64,000 bases of DNA from Bacteroidota bacterium (lineage in GTDB: Bacteria; Bacteroidota; Bacteroidia; NS11-12g; UBA955), in the NCBI GenBank assembly GCA_030682255.1, contig JAUXOK010000027.1:248001-312000 (forward strand), written 5' to 3'. Position numbers and translations under genes: made by a program. Under the pieces are notes generated by a model that made no database searches, was not told the origin of the DNA, and saw nothing but the letters and a program-made list of their open reading frames with translations. Positions 43,645 through 52,768 of the stretch are shown in pieces. Within the stretch, counting starts at the first letter, position 1. Every line of letters begins with the position of its first letter.

Positions 43645-44889
43645 ATGCAAAAAAAATCCCTTTACCTAATCATATTTTTCACCTTTTTTACAAGTTATTT
43701 ATTTTCAAAAACTCATGATTCTTTATTTTTAAAAGACATTTATTTTCAAAGACTTGTAAAGACAAATTCTATGGTTCCAATATTTTATAACGAACAAGTT
43801 AGAATTTCAATCAATCAACTTTTAAAAAACACCAACAATTCAACTTCTATCTTGCTTGGAAAAGCAGAATACTATTATCAAAAATATTCTAAAATTTTTG
43901 AAGAAAATGAAATACCTAAGCAACTTTTTTTTATAACTGCTGCTAACAGTCAATGTAACAGTGATTTTGTAGATTCGGATGGCGCTTCGGGCATGTGGGC
44001 CATCTCTTATGCCATTGCAAAAAAATATAATTTAAATACAAATAGCTATATAGACGAACGAAGAAATATTAATAATAGCACAAAAGCAGCAACTGAATAT
44101 TTAATAGATTTAAACGACATTTATAAAGATTGGTTAAAAACACTTGTTGCATTTAGAATTGGACCAATCAATATGAACATGGCGATTCATAAATCTGATA
44201 AATCACTCAATTATTCTAAGCTTCATAATAATCTAATCAATGAACATCAGATGGTTGCAGTTAATTATATGGCTTTTTGGTATTTATGGAATTACCGTGC
44301 GGAACATAAAATCCAAAGCATAAAATTTAGACTACCCGATTCAGATACTGTTCATGTAAAACAAGAAATTAGTTTAAACAGTATAGCATTTCAAATGAAT
44401 ATGCCTATAGAAACTTTAAAAATACTTAATCCTGAACTTAGACTTAATATCATGCCTGTATTTTATAATTCAAATGGATTAAAACTACCAATTGATAAAA
44501 TTCAGTTTTACAGAGACAATCTTAATAACTTATTTCCGAGTTTTTACAATCAAAATAATGACTCTTTAATTACTGACTCATTAGAATTAGGAAAAGATCC
44601 AAAAAAAATAACAAGTCAAAGAATAGAAGACAATCAACGTTCTCAAGAATCAAATTCTAGAACAAATACTATATATTATAAAGTTAAAAAAGGTGATGGT
44701 TTATTATTACTTGCTGATATTTTTGATTGCAAAGTGGCAGATATAAAAAAATGGAATGGCATCAAAAAGGACCAAATATTTGCGGGTCAAAAACTCAAAA
44801 TAATTATTCCAGAATCTAAACTAGCGTATTACAAAAAAATCAACAGTATGACAATGGTTCAAAAAAGAACATTGGCAAAAAAAAGATAA
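43645..44889 (+). CDS. MltD-like protein with LysM; catalytic Glu apparently lost
   Basis: 414 residues from the ATG at 43645 (MQKKSLYLIIFF) with a signal peptide (cut near LFSK). The central part aligns with SLT-type lytic transglycosylases of the MltD family: FEENEIPKQLFFI, SDGASGMWAISYAI, SYIDERRNINNSTKAATEYLIDL. However, the usual catalytic Glu (in xxES) is Asn101 (TAANSQCN), and the AYNCGPG motif reads AFRIGPI. A C-terminal LysM follows (YYKVKKGDGLLLLADIFD ... FAGQKLKII). Probably a peptidoglycan-binding pseudoenzyme. It precedes a DASS transporter by 1 bp. Confidence 0.8.
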   Translation: MQKKSLYLIIFFTFFTSYLFSKTHDSLFLKDIYFQRLVKTNSMVPIFYNEQVRISINQLLKNTNNSTSILLGKAEYYYQKYSKIFEENEIPKQLFFITAANSQCNSDFVDSDGASGMWAISYAIAKKYNLNTNSYIDERRNINNSTKAATEYLIDLNDIYKDWLKTLVAFRIGPINMNMAIHKSDKSLNYSKLHNNLINEHQMVAVNYMAFWYLWNYRAEHKIQSIKFRLPDSDTVHVKQEISLNSIAFQMNMPIETLKILNPELRLNIMPVFYNSNGLKLPIDKIQFYRDNLNNLFPSFYNQNNDSLITDSLELGKDPKKITSQRIEDNQRSQESNSRTNTIYYKVKKGDGLLLLADIFDCKVADIKKWNGIKKDQIFAGQKLKIIIPESKLAYYKKINSMTMVQKRTLAKKR

Positions 44890-44890
44890 G

Positions 44891-46327
44891 ATGTTTTTTA
44901 ATTTCAATAGAATTTGGAGCATTATACCAGGCTTTTTAGCCTACATTGTTTCTATTCTACTTTCTTTCTCCTCTCCTACTAATTCACAATTTTATATCTC
45001 AATCGGAATTGCAATATTAATAATCAATTTATGGATTTCAGAGATTATCCCAATTTGGTTGAGTTCTTTATTTCCAATTATCCTAATGCCCATTCATGAT
45101 TTATTATCTATTCCAAATACTTTAAAAAATTATTTCAATCCTACAATCTTTCTGTTTCTTGGTGGTTTTTTATTAGCATATTCAGTAGAAAAATGGCATT
45201 TGCACAAACGGATTGCATTTAAATTGCTTTCAATAACTGGTGATAAACCTAAACAAATTATTTGGGGTTTAATGTTAACATCAGCACTATTAAGTATGTG
45301 GATTAGCAATACAGCGACAGCAATCATGATGCTTCCCATTGCTTTATCAATTACAAAATTATTAGAAAACGAAAATCGTAAAATTTCGATGATTATAGTT
45401 CTTTGTATTGCTTATGGTGCTAATATCGGAGGGGTTGCAACATTGATTGGCACACCTCCTAACATTGTTTACAAGGGATTTGTTGAATCTATCTTACATC
45501 AAGAAATTACATTTTTTCAGTGGCTTATTTTCGGCATTCCAACCAGTGCAATTATGCTTTATTTTACTTATCTAATTTTAACACGTATTTTTGTTAAAAT
45601 TGATAATCAACCCATGAAGGAAATTGGTGAAATGCTTGATAATCAATATGAACAATTGGGGCAATTATCATCTTCGGAAAAAAGAACACTCATTGTGTTT
45701 TTATTAGCTATTTTCTTTTGGATTTTTTCTCAACCAATCAATCAAATCTTAGGAAATTATAAGTTTGATTTTAAAATCAAAGAACACCATGTGGCACTGT
45801 TTTTTAGCTTTTTGTTATTTATTATACCTTTTAAAAAATCAACAAAAATCAAATTGCTATCTGTTAATGATTTCAAATATATCAATTGGAGTATTTTGCT
45901 GCTTTTTGGAGCAGGGATAAGTATTGCTAAAGGATTGGAAACTACTGGGGTTATTGCATTCTTAGGCGATTGGATAAGTTCTCAGAAATATGCCAATTGG
46001 AGTATTTTGCTACTATTGCTTATTTTTCTAGCGATTTTCTTAACTGAATTTATGAGCAATGTAGCTTTAGCTCAAATATTTATTCCTGTAGTTTTTGGAA
46101 TTGCACTAGCTATGCCCAATATGAATCCACATGTCTTAGCCATACCTGTAACAATAGCATGTAGTTTTGCGTTTATGCTTCCTATTGCCACCCCCCCCAA
46201 TGCAGTTGTTTTCAGTTCGGGACATATTAAAATGACATACATGATTAAAATTGGTTTTTTAATTAATATTGTAGCAATTATTTTATTATGGTTAATAGGT
46301 ACATATATACTACCCTTGGTTTTCTAA
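44891..46327 (+). CDS. SLC13/DASS family sodium-coupled anion transporter
   Basis: A 478-residue membrane protein with about 12 spans. The DASS signatures are visible: the first SNT-type motif (MWISNTATAIMMLPIAL), the second (EFMSNVALAQIFIPV), and AFMLPIATPPNAVVFSSG near the C-terminus. The substrate is likely a dicarboxylate such as succinate or malate, or sulfate. It follows the MltD-like gene by 1 bp. A run of eight C (46191-46198) lies in the codons for Thr-Pro-Pro of the last motif. Confidence 0.88.
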   Translation: MFFNFNRIWSIIPGFLAYIVSILLSFSSPTNSQFYISIGIAILIINLWISEIIPIWLSSLFPIILMPIHDLLSIPNTLKNYFNPTIFLFLGGFLLAYSVEKWHLHKRIAFKLLSITGDKPKQIIWGLMLTSALLSMWISNTATAIMMLPIALSITKLLENENRKISMIIVLCIAYGANIGGVATLIGTPPNIVYKGFVESILHQEITFFQWLIFGIPTSAIMLYFTYLILTRIFVKIDNQPMKEIGEMLDNQYEQLGQLSSSEKRTLIVFLLAIFFWIFSQPINQILGNYKFDFKIKEHHVALFFSFLLFIIPFKKSTKIKLLSVNDFKYINWSILLLFGAGISIAKGLETTGVIAFLGDWISSQKYANWSILLLLLIFLAIFLTEFMSNVALAQIFIPVVFGIALAMPNMNPHVLAIPVTIACSFAFMLPIATPPNAVVFSSGHIKMTYMIKIGFLINIVAIILLWLIGTYILPLVF

Positions 46328-46899
46328 TAATTTCTTTTGTTTGTTGTAAAAACAAAAGTACAAATGCTGATTTTGAAGCATATAAAGACTCTTTAAACAA
46401 TGTTAGAAAACAACAAAATATCGATTTAGTACAAAACCAAATTGTTGATACTGAGGTTTTTTCGGGTCTCCGTTTTTTTGAGCCCAATTTACAATATGTA
46501 GTAAAAGCTAAAGTTTCATTTTTTGAGCCAAAAGAAGTTGTTTTTAAAACGAACACAGAACGCAGTCCCATTTATTATCAAATAGCGTATTTAGATTTCA
46601 CAATCAAAGATACACTTTGTCGACTTACCTTATATGCTAGCTCTGCAGACGGTACTAAAGAATTATTTTTACCATTCAAAGATTTAAGTAATGGAAAAAG
46701 CACTTATGGCGCAGGAAGATATCTAGAATATCAATCGAATGAACAGATTCAAAACAATGAAATGAAATTAGATTTTAATCTAGCTTTTAACCCTTATTGT
46801 CATTACAATAAAAACTATAGCTGCCCTATTGTGCCTAATGAGAATAAATTAAATGTATTTATTCATGCGGGAGAGCAAAGTCAGCCTGAATTAAAATAA
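46288..46899 (+). CDS. DUF1684 family lipoprotein
   Basis: A 203-residue protein with a lipoprotein signal (LGFLIISFVCC, about residues 10-20). Its 5' end overlaps the DASS gene by 40 bp. The DUF1684 signature is clear: FFEPNLQYVV, then ELFLPFKDLSNGKSTYGAGRYLEY and LDFNLAFNPYCHYNKNYSCPIVP. The biochemical role of DUF1684 is not established to my knowledge. Located in the periplasm or outer membrane. Confidence 0.85.
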   Translation: MVNRYIYTTLGFLIISFVCCKNKSTNADFEAYKDSLNNVRKQQNIDLVQNQIVDTEVFSGLRFFEPNLQYVVKAKVSFFEPKEVVFKTNTERSPIYYQIAYLDFTIKDTLCRLTLYASSADGTKELFLPFKDLSNGKSTYGAGRYLEYQSNEQIQNNEMKLDFNLAFNPYCHYNKNYSCPIVPNENKLNVFIHAGEQSQPELK

Positions 46900-47514
46900 C
46901 TAAAATTTCAAACTCTCAAATATCGGTTTTAAAGTATCATAGGTTTCAAAATCTTTTTTTAATAAAAAATCCTTATTCACCCATCTTACTTCAGTAATAT
47001 CTTCTTCTGTTTGAGGAACCAAATTTTTATCATCCCATGCAATCATATTAAACCAATGAGTTTGTTTCAATATCCACTGTCCTTTTAGAAAATAAGCATG
47101 ATAAGTAGTAGTATTTTTAGACACTAATCCTAAAAAATGAAGCCCACATTCCTCATGCACTTCTCTCAAAGCTGCTAATTTGGTATTTTCTCCTTTTTCA
47201 ATTTTGCCTTTTGGTAAATCCCATTTTCCGAGTCTTTTAATTAAAAGCAACTGACCTTTATCATTAAACACAATTCCTCCAGCGGCTTTTATAACCTTGA
47301 AATGTTTTTTTTGGGCATTAAATAATATCTTGGAATCTTCTGTTTGAACAATGATAATATTTTTACCTGTATAAACACCCGATGTGATTTGAAAAATGGT
47401 TTTAGACAAATTCTCTTGTTTGATTTTTTGAGCATCTTTAAGAGATATTGGCTCATTAAAATTTACAATAATTATCTGTATGTTATTGATGAATATTTTA
47501 TAGTTTTGTGGCAT
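46900..47514 (-). CDS. Nudix hydrolase
   Basis: A 204-residue protein with a full Nudix box (GKIEKGENTKLAALREVHEECGL; GX5EX7REUXEEXGU) at about residues 101-123 and a preceding strand GGIVFNDKGQLLLIKR. An N-terminal extension of about 75 residues is unassigned. It hydrolyses a nucleoside diphosphate linked to another group; substrate unknown. Its start codon overlaps the divergent pyrE 5' end, so the two promoters must lie inside each other's coding or leader regions. Confidence 0.9.
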   Translation of the reverse strand: MPQNYKIFINNIQIIIVNFNEPISLKDAQKIKQENLSKTIFQITSGVYTGKNIIIVQTEDSKILFNAQKKHFKVIKAAGGIVFNDKGQLLLIKRLGKWDLPKGKIEKGENTKLAALREVHEECGLHFLGLVSKNTTTYHAYFLKGQWILKQTHWFNMIAWDDKNLVPQTEEDITEVRWVNKDFLLKKDFETYDTLKPIFESLKF

Positions 47515-47524
47515 GTTGAAATCA

Positions 47525-48166
47525 ATGGAAACTTCTGCAAAAATAGCACAATACTTATTAGAATGTGAAGCTGTAAAATTAAATATTAGTTATCCTTTTA
47601 CTTGGACTAGTGGCATGCGTTCCCCAATTTATTGTGACAACAGAGTAACCTTGTCTTATACTGCTATTAGAAAATATATAACCCAATCTTTATGTGAAGT
47701 TATTCAATCTAAATATCCTGATGCAGAAGCAATAGTTGGTGTTGCAACAGCTGGTATTCCTCAAGGAGCTTCTATTGCAGATGTATTGAATCTTCCATTT
47801 GCTTATGTTAGAGCTGAAGCTAAAAAACATGGATTAAAAAACAATATTGAAGGCAAACTAGATGCAGGAACAAAAGTTGTTGTTGTTGAAGATTTAATTA
47901 GTACAGGCAAAAGCAGTCTAAAAGCAGTTGAAGATTTAAGAAACAATGGCATAGAAGTAATTGGCTTAGTTTCAATTTTTAATTATGGCTTTATAGAAAC
48001 AGACCAAAAATTTAAAGATGCTAAATGCCCATATACATCTCTTAGCTCATTCAATGATTTGATTAAGCAAGCCGAAACTTCAGGATACATCAATGCAGAA
48101 GAAGTTAGTAAAATATCAGAATGGAATGCCAATCCAATGAAATGGAGCGATAGTTTTAATCTTTAA
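47525..48166 (+). CDS. pyrE: Orotate phosphoribosyltransferase
   Basis: 213 residues from the ATG at 47525 (METSAKIAQYLLE); an ATG at 47513 adds four residues. Pyrimidine synthesis: converts orotate and PRPP to OMP. Motifs: FTWTSGMRSPIYCDNR, VGVATAGIPQGASIADVL, and the PRPP-binding KVVVVEDLISTGKSS. Cytoplasmic dimer in the family. Divergent from the Nudix gene. Confidence 0.96.
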   Translation: METSAKIAQYLLECEAVKLNISYPFTWTSGMRSPIYCDNRVTLSYTAIRKYITQSLCEVIQSKYPDAEAIVGVATAGIPQGASIADVLNLPFAYVRAEAKKHGLKNNIEGKLDAGTKVVVVEDLISTGKSSLKAVEDLRNNGIEVIGLVSIFNYGFIETDQKFKDAKCPYTSLSSFNDLIKQAETSGYINAEEVSKISEWNANPMKWSDSFNL

Positions 48167-48306
48167 ATTCTAAATAATATCAGGTGTTTTTTATTTTGAA
48201 ATTAAGGAATATCATTTTCTATTTCAAGATTATCTATTAAAACATGATTTGAAGATATTTAAAGGTTTCTTTATTGTATTATTGTAAATCATTAAATTAT
48301 CAATTT

Positions 48307-50208
48307 ATGCATAATACTTTTCAAATTAAAACCTTTGAAGAATATCTAGAAGTATACCAAAACAGCATTTCTGAACCTGAGAAATTTTGGGCAGATATTG
48401 CCTCTCATTTTCAATGGCACAAAACATGGGACAATGTTTTGGAATGGGATTTTACAAAACCACAAATCAAATGGTTTGAAGGCGCACAACTAAATATTAC
48501 AATCAATTGTTTAGACAGACATTTACCTGAAAAAGCCAATCATACGGCTTTGATTTGGGAACCAAACTCTCCAAATGATTCATATAGAACATACTCATAC
48601 CAATCTTTGTTCAACGAAGTATGCAGAATGGCAAATGTTTTAAAACTAATGGGCATTAAAAAAGGCGATAGGGTTTGTATTTATATGCCAATGATACCTG
48701 ATTTGGCTTTTGCAATTTTAGCTTGTGCTAGAATTGGTGCCATTCACAGTGTTATTTTTGCAGGTTTCAGTGCAAATAGCATTTCGGATAGAATTATTGA
48801 TAGCCATTGTAAACATATTATCACAGCCGATGCTATGTCGAGAGGGGCTAAACAAATACCAGTTAAAGCAGTTGTTGATGAAGCCATAGAAAACATTGAT
48901 TTTATTGAGAATGTATTGGTTATCAATCATCAGAATTGGCCTGTCATATACAAAGAAAACAGAGATATCAGTTATGATATTTTAAAACAGAAAGTTTCTG
49001 TCGAATGTGAAGCAGAAATGATGCAAGCAGAAGATGAATTGTTTATTCTATACACAAGTGGCAGCACTGGCAAACCAAAGGGTGTTGTTCATACTTGCGG
49101 TGGATACATGGTTTATACTGGCTATACGTTTGCTAATGTTTTTCAATATCAATCTAAAGATATCTATTGGTGTACAGCAGATATTGGCTGGATTACTGGT
49201 CATAGTTATATGATATATGGACCTTTGTTAAATGCTGCCACTACATTGATGTTTGAAGGTGTTCCAAATTTTCCTGATCCTGGCAGATTTTGGCAAGTGA
49301 TAGATAAACATCATGTTAATATTTTTTATACAGCACCAACAGCAATTAGAAGTTTGATGGCTTGTGGTATTGAACATGTTTTACCTTATAATCTATCGAG
49401 TTTAAAAACGCTCGGCACAGTCGGTGAGCCAATTAATGAAGAAGCTTGGCAATGGTATTTCGACCATATTGGCAAAGGTAAATGCCCAATAGTAGACACT
49501 TGGTGGCAAACAGAAACAGGAGGTATTTTGCTTTCAGCTTTGGCAGGTATTTCTCCTATAAAGCCAACCCATGCAGGATTGCCATTACCAGGTATTCAAC
49601 CAGTTTTGTTGAATTCGGATGGAAACGAAATCTCAGAAAACAATGTTGAAGGTTATTTAGCTGTAAAATTTCCTTGGCCATCTATGATTAGAACTACTTG
49701 GGGTGACCATGAAAGATGTCGCATGAATTATTTTGATACTTATAAAGGTTATTATTTTACAGGTGATGGTGCCAAAAGAGATGAAAATGGTTTGTATCGA
49801 ATTATTGGCAGAGTTGATGATGTAATCAATGTAAGTGGACATAGATTTGGAACAGCTGAAATAGAAAATGCCATCAATCAAACACCTAATATTGTAGAAA
49901 GTGCAGTGGTTGGATTTCCGCATGATATCAAAGGACAAGGTATTTATGCATTTGTTGTAGTAGAAAATTTTACAACAGATATTGAAAATTTAAAAATGCA
50001 AATCATTGAAACCATTGTTGAAAAAATAGGTAGAATTGCCAAACCAGATAAAATCCAAATAATATCAGGATTACCTAAAACACGAAGTGGTAAAATTATG
50101 AGGCGGATATTAAGAAAAATAACGGAAGGAGAAATTGAGAATTTAGGCGATACTTCTACTTTGTTAGATCCATTGATAGTTGAAGAGATAATTAAAGGTA
50201 GAATTTAA
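48307..50208 (+). CDS. acsA: Acetyl-CoA synthetase
   Basis: 633 residues from the ATG at 48307; an upstream TTG at 48274 is unlikely. AMP-forming acetate--CoA ligase. Motifs: the P-loop-like YTSGSTGKPKGVVHT, the acetate pocket region DTWWQTETGGIL, the hinge GRVDDVINVSGHRFGTAE, and the C-terminal Lys motif PKTRSGKIMRRIL, where acetylation controls related enzymes. Full length for the family. It activates acetate for the TCA cycle or lipid synthesis. Confidence 0.96.
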   Translation: MHNTFQIKTFEEYLEVYQNSISEPEKFWADIASHFQWHKTWDNVLEWDFTKPQIKWFEGAQLNITINCLDRHLPEKANHTALIWEPNSPNDSYRTYSYQSLFNEVCRMANVLKLMGIKKGDRVCIYMPMIPDLAFAILACARIGAIHSVIFAGFSANSISDRIIDSHCKHIITADAMSRGAKQIPVKAVVDEAIENIDFIENVLVINHQNWPVIYKENRDISYDILKQKVSVECEAEMMQAEDELFILYTSGSTGKPKGVVHTCGGYMVYTGYTFANVFQYQSKDIYWCTADIGWITGHSYMIYGPLLNAATTLMFEGVPNFPDPGRFWQVIDKHHVNIFYTAPTAIRSLMACGIEHVLPYNLSSLKTLGTVGEPINEEAWQWYFDHIGKGKCPIVDTWWQTETGGILLSALAGISPIKPTHAGLPLPGIQPVLLNSDGNEISENNVEGYLAVKFPWPSMIRTTWGDHERCRMNYFDTYKGYYFTGDGAKRDENGLYRIIGRVDDVINVSGHRFGTAEIENAINQTPNIVESAVVGFPHDIKGQGIYAFVVVENFTTDIENLKMQIIETIVEKIGRIAKPDKIQIISGLPKTRSGKIMRRILRKITEGEIENLGDTSTLLDPLIVEEIIKGRI

Positions 50209-50245
50209 AATAAAACTTAATCAAGAATAATAGATTTGGTGTTTT

Positions 50246-50806
50246 TTATTCCGCTTTGAGAGACTCAGCCAATTCTTCAACCCTTTTTTGCGACCTTTCG
50301 TACATCAAATCAGTATCAATGATTGGTTTTATGATATTATTGGCATACTCATAAATATCCTGAACCGCCTTCTTTTCTCTCTCAAAATAGGCTAAAAACA
50401 ATTCTTTTTTATAATCTTTGGTATAAGCTGAAGCTTTTAAAGTTTTTAATTGCACATATAATTCTTCCATTTCCATAACCAATGGTTTAAAACTATCTGA
50501 AGCTCTGTGATAAAGTTTGCCATAGCCTTTGTATTCATCCATCAAACGAGCTGTTTCTTCATCAACAACTAATCCTAAATCTCTGTATCTCATATCGCAA
50601 TACTCATAATTATGAGTGATAATGTCATACCTTTCATTGATTTCTTCAAGTGAAATTTTATCTAACCAAGACTTAATTTCATCAAGCTGACCATTAAGGG
50701 TATCTATTAATTGCAATTCTGCTTTAACTTCATAATCAGCTTTATTTTGATTAATACATGAAGAAAATAACATACTAAAAACAAATAATGATAAAAAGAA
50801 TTTCAT
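50246..50806 (-). CDS. Helical lipoprotein of unknown function
   Basis: A 186-residue protein with a lipoprotein signal (LFVFSMLFSSC, Cys about residue 17). The rest is mostly charged amphipathic helix with coiled-coil potential (ELQLIDTLNGQLDEIKSWLDK; KASAYTKDYKKELFLAYFER). A periplasmic or outer-membrane helical bundle is likely. A TAAATTCG box on the - strand (50811-50818) is immediately upstream. No family recognised. Confidence 0.6.
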   Translation of the reverse strand: MKFFLSLFVFSMLFSSCINQNKADYEVKAELQLIDTLNGQLDEIKSWLDKISLEEINERYDIITHNYEYCDMRYRDLGLVVDEETARLMDEYKGYGKLYHRASDSFKPLVMEMEELYVQLKTLKASAYTKDYKKELFLAYFEREKKAVQDIYEYANNIIKPIIDTDLMYERSQKRVEELAESLKAE

Positions 50807-50861
50807 TTTGCGAATTTAATTGAATTAATTGTTTTTAATAATTAGTTTTGAAATTTAAAAA

Positions 50862-52100
50862 ATGGAGCCAAATAAATATTCAATTTCAACGAGAAAAAAT
50901 TTTCTTTTTTTGAAAGAGATTTTATCTATTTCATTTACTTCATTTGGCGGACCCGAAATGCACTTAGCTTTGTTCCAAAAAAAATTTGTTGAAGAAAGAG
51001 CCTATTTAACAACCAAAGAATTGTTAGAACTTAATAGTCTTTGTCAAATTCTACCTGGACCCTCCTCTACTCAGACATTGATATCAATCGCTTTTAAAAT
51101 GGGTGGTCCTTCTTTGGCTTTTATATCATTATTGATTTGGATTTTACCAGCAACAGTTATCATGACCTTGTTTGCTATATCCATTAATTTCATCAATCTA
51201 GAATATTTCAGATTTATAGGCCCTATGGCTGTGGGTTTTATAATCATGGCAGCTCTTAAAATGAGCAAAACTATCCCTAGAAACCTACTCAATTATTTTC
51301 TTTTATTCGTTGGCGCTATAGTTTCCATTATATTTCATACGCCTTATGCTTTTCCAGCTTTATTGATTTTTGGAGCCTTTATGAATGTAAATTATGGCAC
51401 TAGAGATTTTATTCCCAATGATAAACCCTTGGTTAATATAAAATGGGCAAATTTAACTCTTATGATTTTAATTTTAGTATTTGCAGCATTATTGGGAGCT
51501 ATTACTAAAAGCAATTTTCCTAAATTTTCAGAACCAGTCTTATTATTTGAAAACACCTACAGAATGGGCACTATGGTCTTTGGTGGTGGCAATGTGTTAT
51601 ATTCTATGATATTAACCGAATTTGTTGAATTCAAACAAAAACAATATTTAACTTTACAAGAATTCACAACAGGTTTAGGTATACTTCAAGCTATTCCAGG
51701 TCCAACTTTTACCATTTCTACTTATGTTAACGGTATAGCCATGAAAAAATTAGGTTATGGTATTAATGGTCAATTACTAGGTTGTGGGATTGGAACTATT
51801 GCCATATTTCTTCCAGGCACACTGCTTATCTTTTTTGTATATCCAATCTGGAATCAGGTAAAAAAATACCCCATTGTTTATCGTTCATTAGATGGTATAA
51901 TCGCCATATCGGTTGGCTTATTGTGGTCGGCAGTATATTTTATGATAAAACCATATTATAACAATAAAATTCTTTTTAATTGGGATGGTTGGTTATCTTT
52001 GCTTATATTTGCTTTAACAATTATATTACTCAAGCACAAGAAAATACCAGCCATTTTCTTGGTTATTTGTGTTATTTTAATTGGTTATTTAACTGCTTAA
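50862..52100 (+). CDS. Chromate transporter family protein (CHR, two-domain)
   Basis: A 412-residue membrane protein with two homologous CHR halves. The first has FTSFGGPEMHLALFQKKFVEE and CQILPGPSSTQTLISI. The second has TMVFGGGNVLYSMILTEFVE and LGILQAIPGPTFTISTYV. The GG-P and PGP motifs are typical of ChrA. Members export chromate or other anions; the physiological substrate here is unknown. The next gene begins 3 bp downstream, suggesting an operon. Confidence 0.9.
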   Translation: MEPNKYSISTRKNFLFLKEILSISFTSFGGPEMHLALFQKKFVEERAYLTTKELLELNSLCQILPGPSSTQTLISIAFKMGGPSLAFISLLIWILPATVIMTLFAISINFINLEYFRFIGPMAVGFIIMAALKMSKTIPRNLLNYFLLFVGAIVSIIFHTPYAFPALLIFGAFMNVNYGTRDFIPNDKPLVNIKWANLTLMILILVFAALLGAITKSNFPKFSEPVLLFENTYRMGTMVFGGGNVLYSMILTEFVEFKQKQYLTLQEFTTGLGILQAIPGPTFTISTYVNGIAMKKLGYGINGQLLGCGIGTIAIFLPGTLLIFFVYPIWNQVKKYPIVYRSLDGIIAISVGLLWSAVYFMIKPYYNNKILFNWDGWLSLLIFALTIILLKHKKIPAIFLVICVILIGYLTA

Positions 52101-52103
52101 AAA

Positions 52104-52760
52104 ATGAAAAAAATAATATTATTAACATTTATTATTCTTACAGCATGCATATCGTTTGCTCAAAAAAATCAACGCGATTCTGGCTTAGTTCAGTTTTCGG
52201 GACTTTTACTATCTGCGGATAGTATTTTTCCCATTCCTTTTGCCAATATTTTTGTATCTAAAAATCCTTATGGTACTTATTCTAATTTAGATGGGTATTT
52301 TTCTTTTGTTGCCAAAAAAGGCGATACAGTAGTTTTTACTCATGTGGAATTTCAAAAATCTTATTTTATTATTCCAGACACCTTACATGATTTTAAATAT
52401 CATATTGTTAAATTAATGGTTCAAGATACCTTTTACTTTCCTGGAGTAGTTGTAACTCCAATGCCAAATAGGGCTACTTTTGATCATCTATTCACAACAA
52501 AAATAATTCCCAATGATGATTTACAAAGGGCAAAGAATAATTTGGAAAGAGAAGAGCTAAGGGAACAAGCTATGTCTTTAAATTCAGAAGATGCATCTAT
52601 CGCTTATAAAAACATTGCCAATATGTATGCCCAAAAATCCTATTATGCTGGCGGACAAATTCCACCGATGAATATCATGAACCCTTTTGCTTGGTTGCAG
52701 TTTTTTGAAGCTTGGAAACGAGGCGATTACAAAAAGAAGTCAACTAATATAAAAAGGTAA
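52104..52760 (+). CDS. Carboxypeptidase-regulatory-like domain protein
   Basis: A 218-residue secreted protein with a signal peptide (ILLTFIILTACISFAQ) and a CarboxypepD-regulatory-like/CnaB beta-sandwich (FSGLLLSADSIFPIPFANIFV, GTYSNLDGYFSFVAKKGDTVVF). This is followed by a C-terminal helical part (IIPNDDLQRAKNNLEREELREQAM). Such domains often occur in TonB-dependent receptors, but here the protein ends after the helical region. Function unknown. Confidence 0.75.
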   Translation: MKKIILLTFIILTACISFAQKNQRDSGLVQFSGLLLSADSIFPIPFANIFVSKNPYGTYSNLDGYFSFVAKKGDTVVFTHVEFQKSYFIIPDTLHDFKYHIVKLMVQDTFYFPGVVVTPMPNRATFDHLFTTKIIPNDDLQRAKNNLEREELREQAMSLNSEDASIAYKNIANMYAQKSYYAGGQIPPMNIMNPFAWLQFFEAWKRGDYKKKSTNIKR

Positions 52761-52768
52761 TCCTAATC

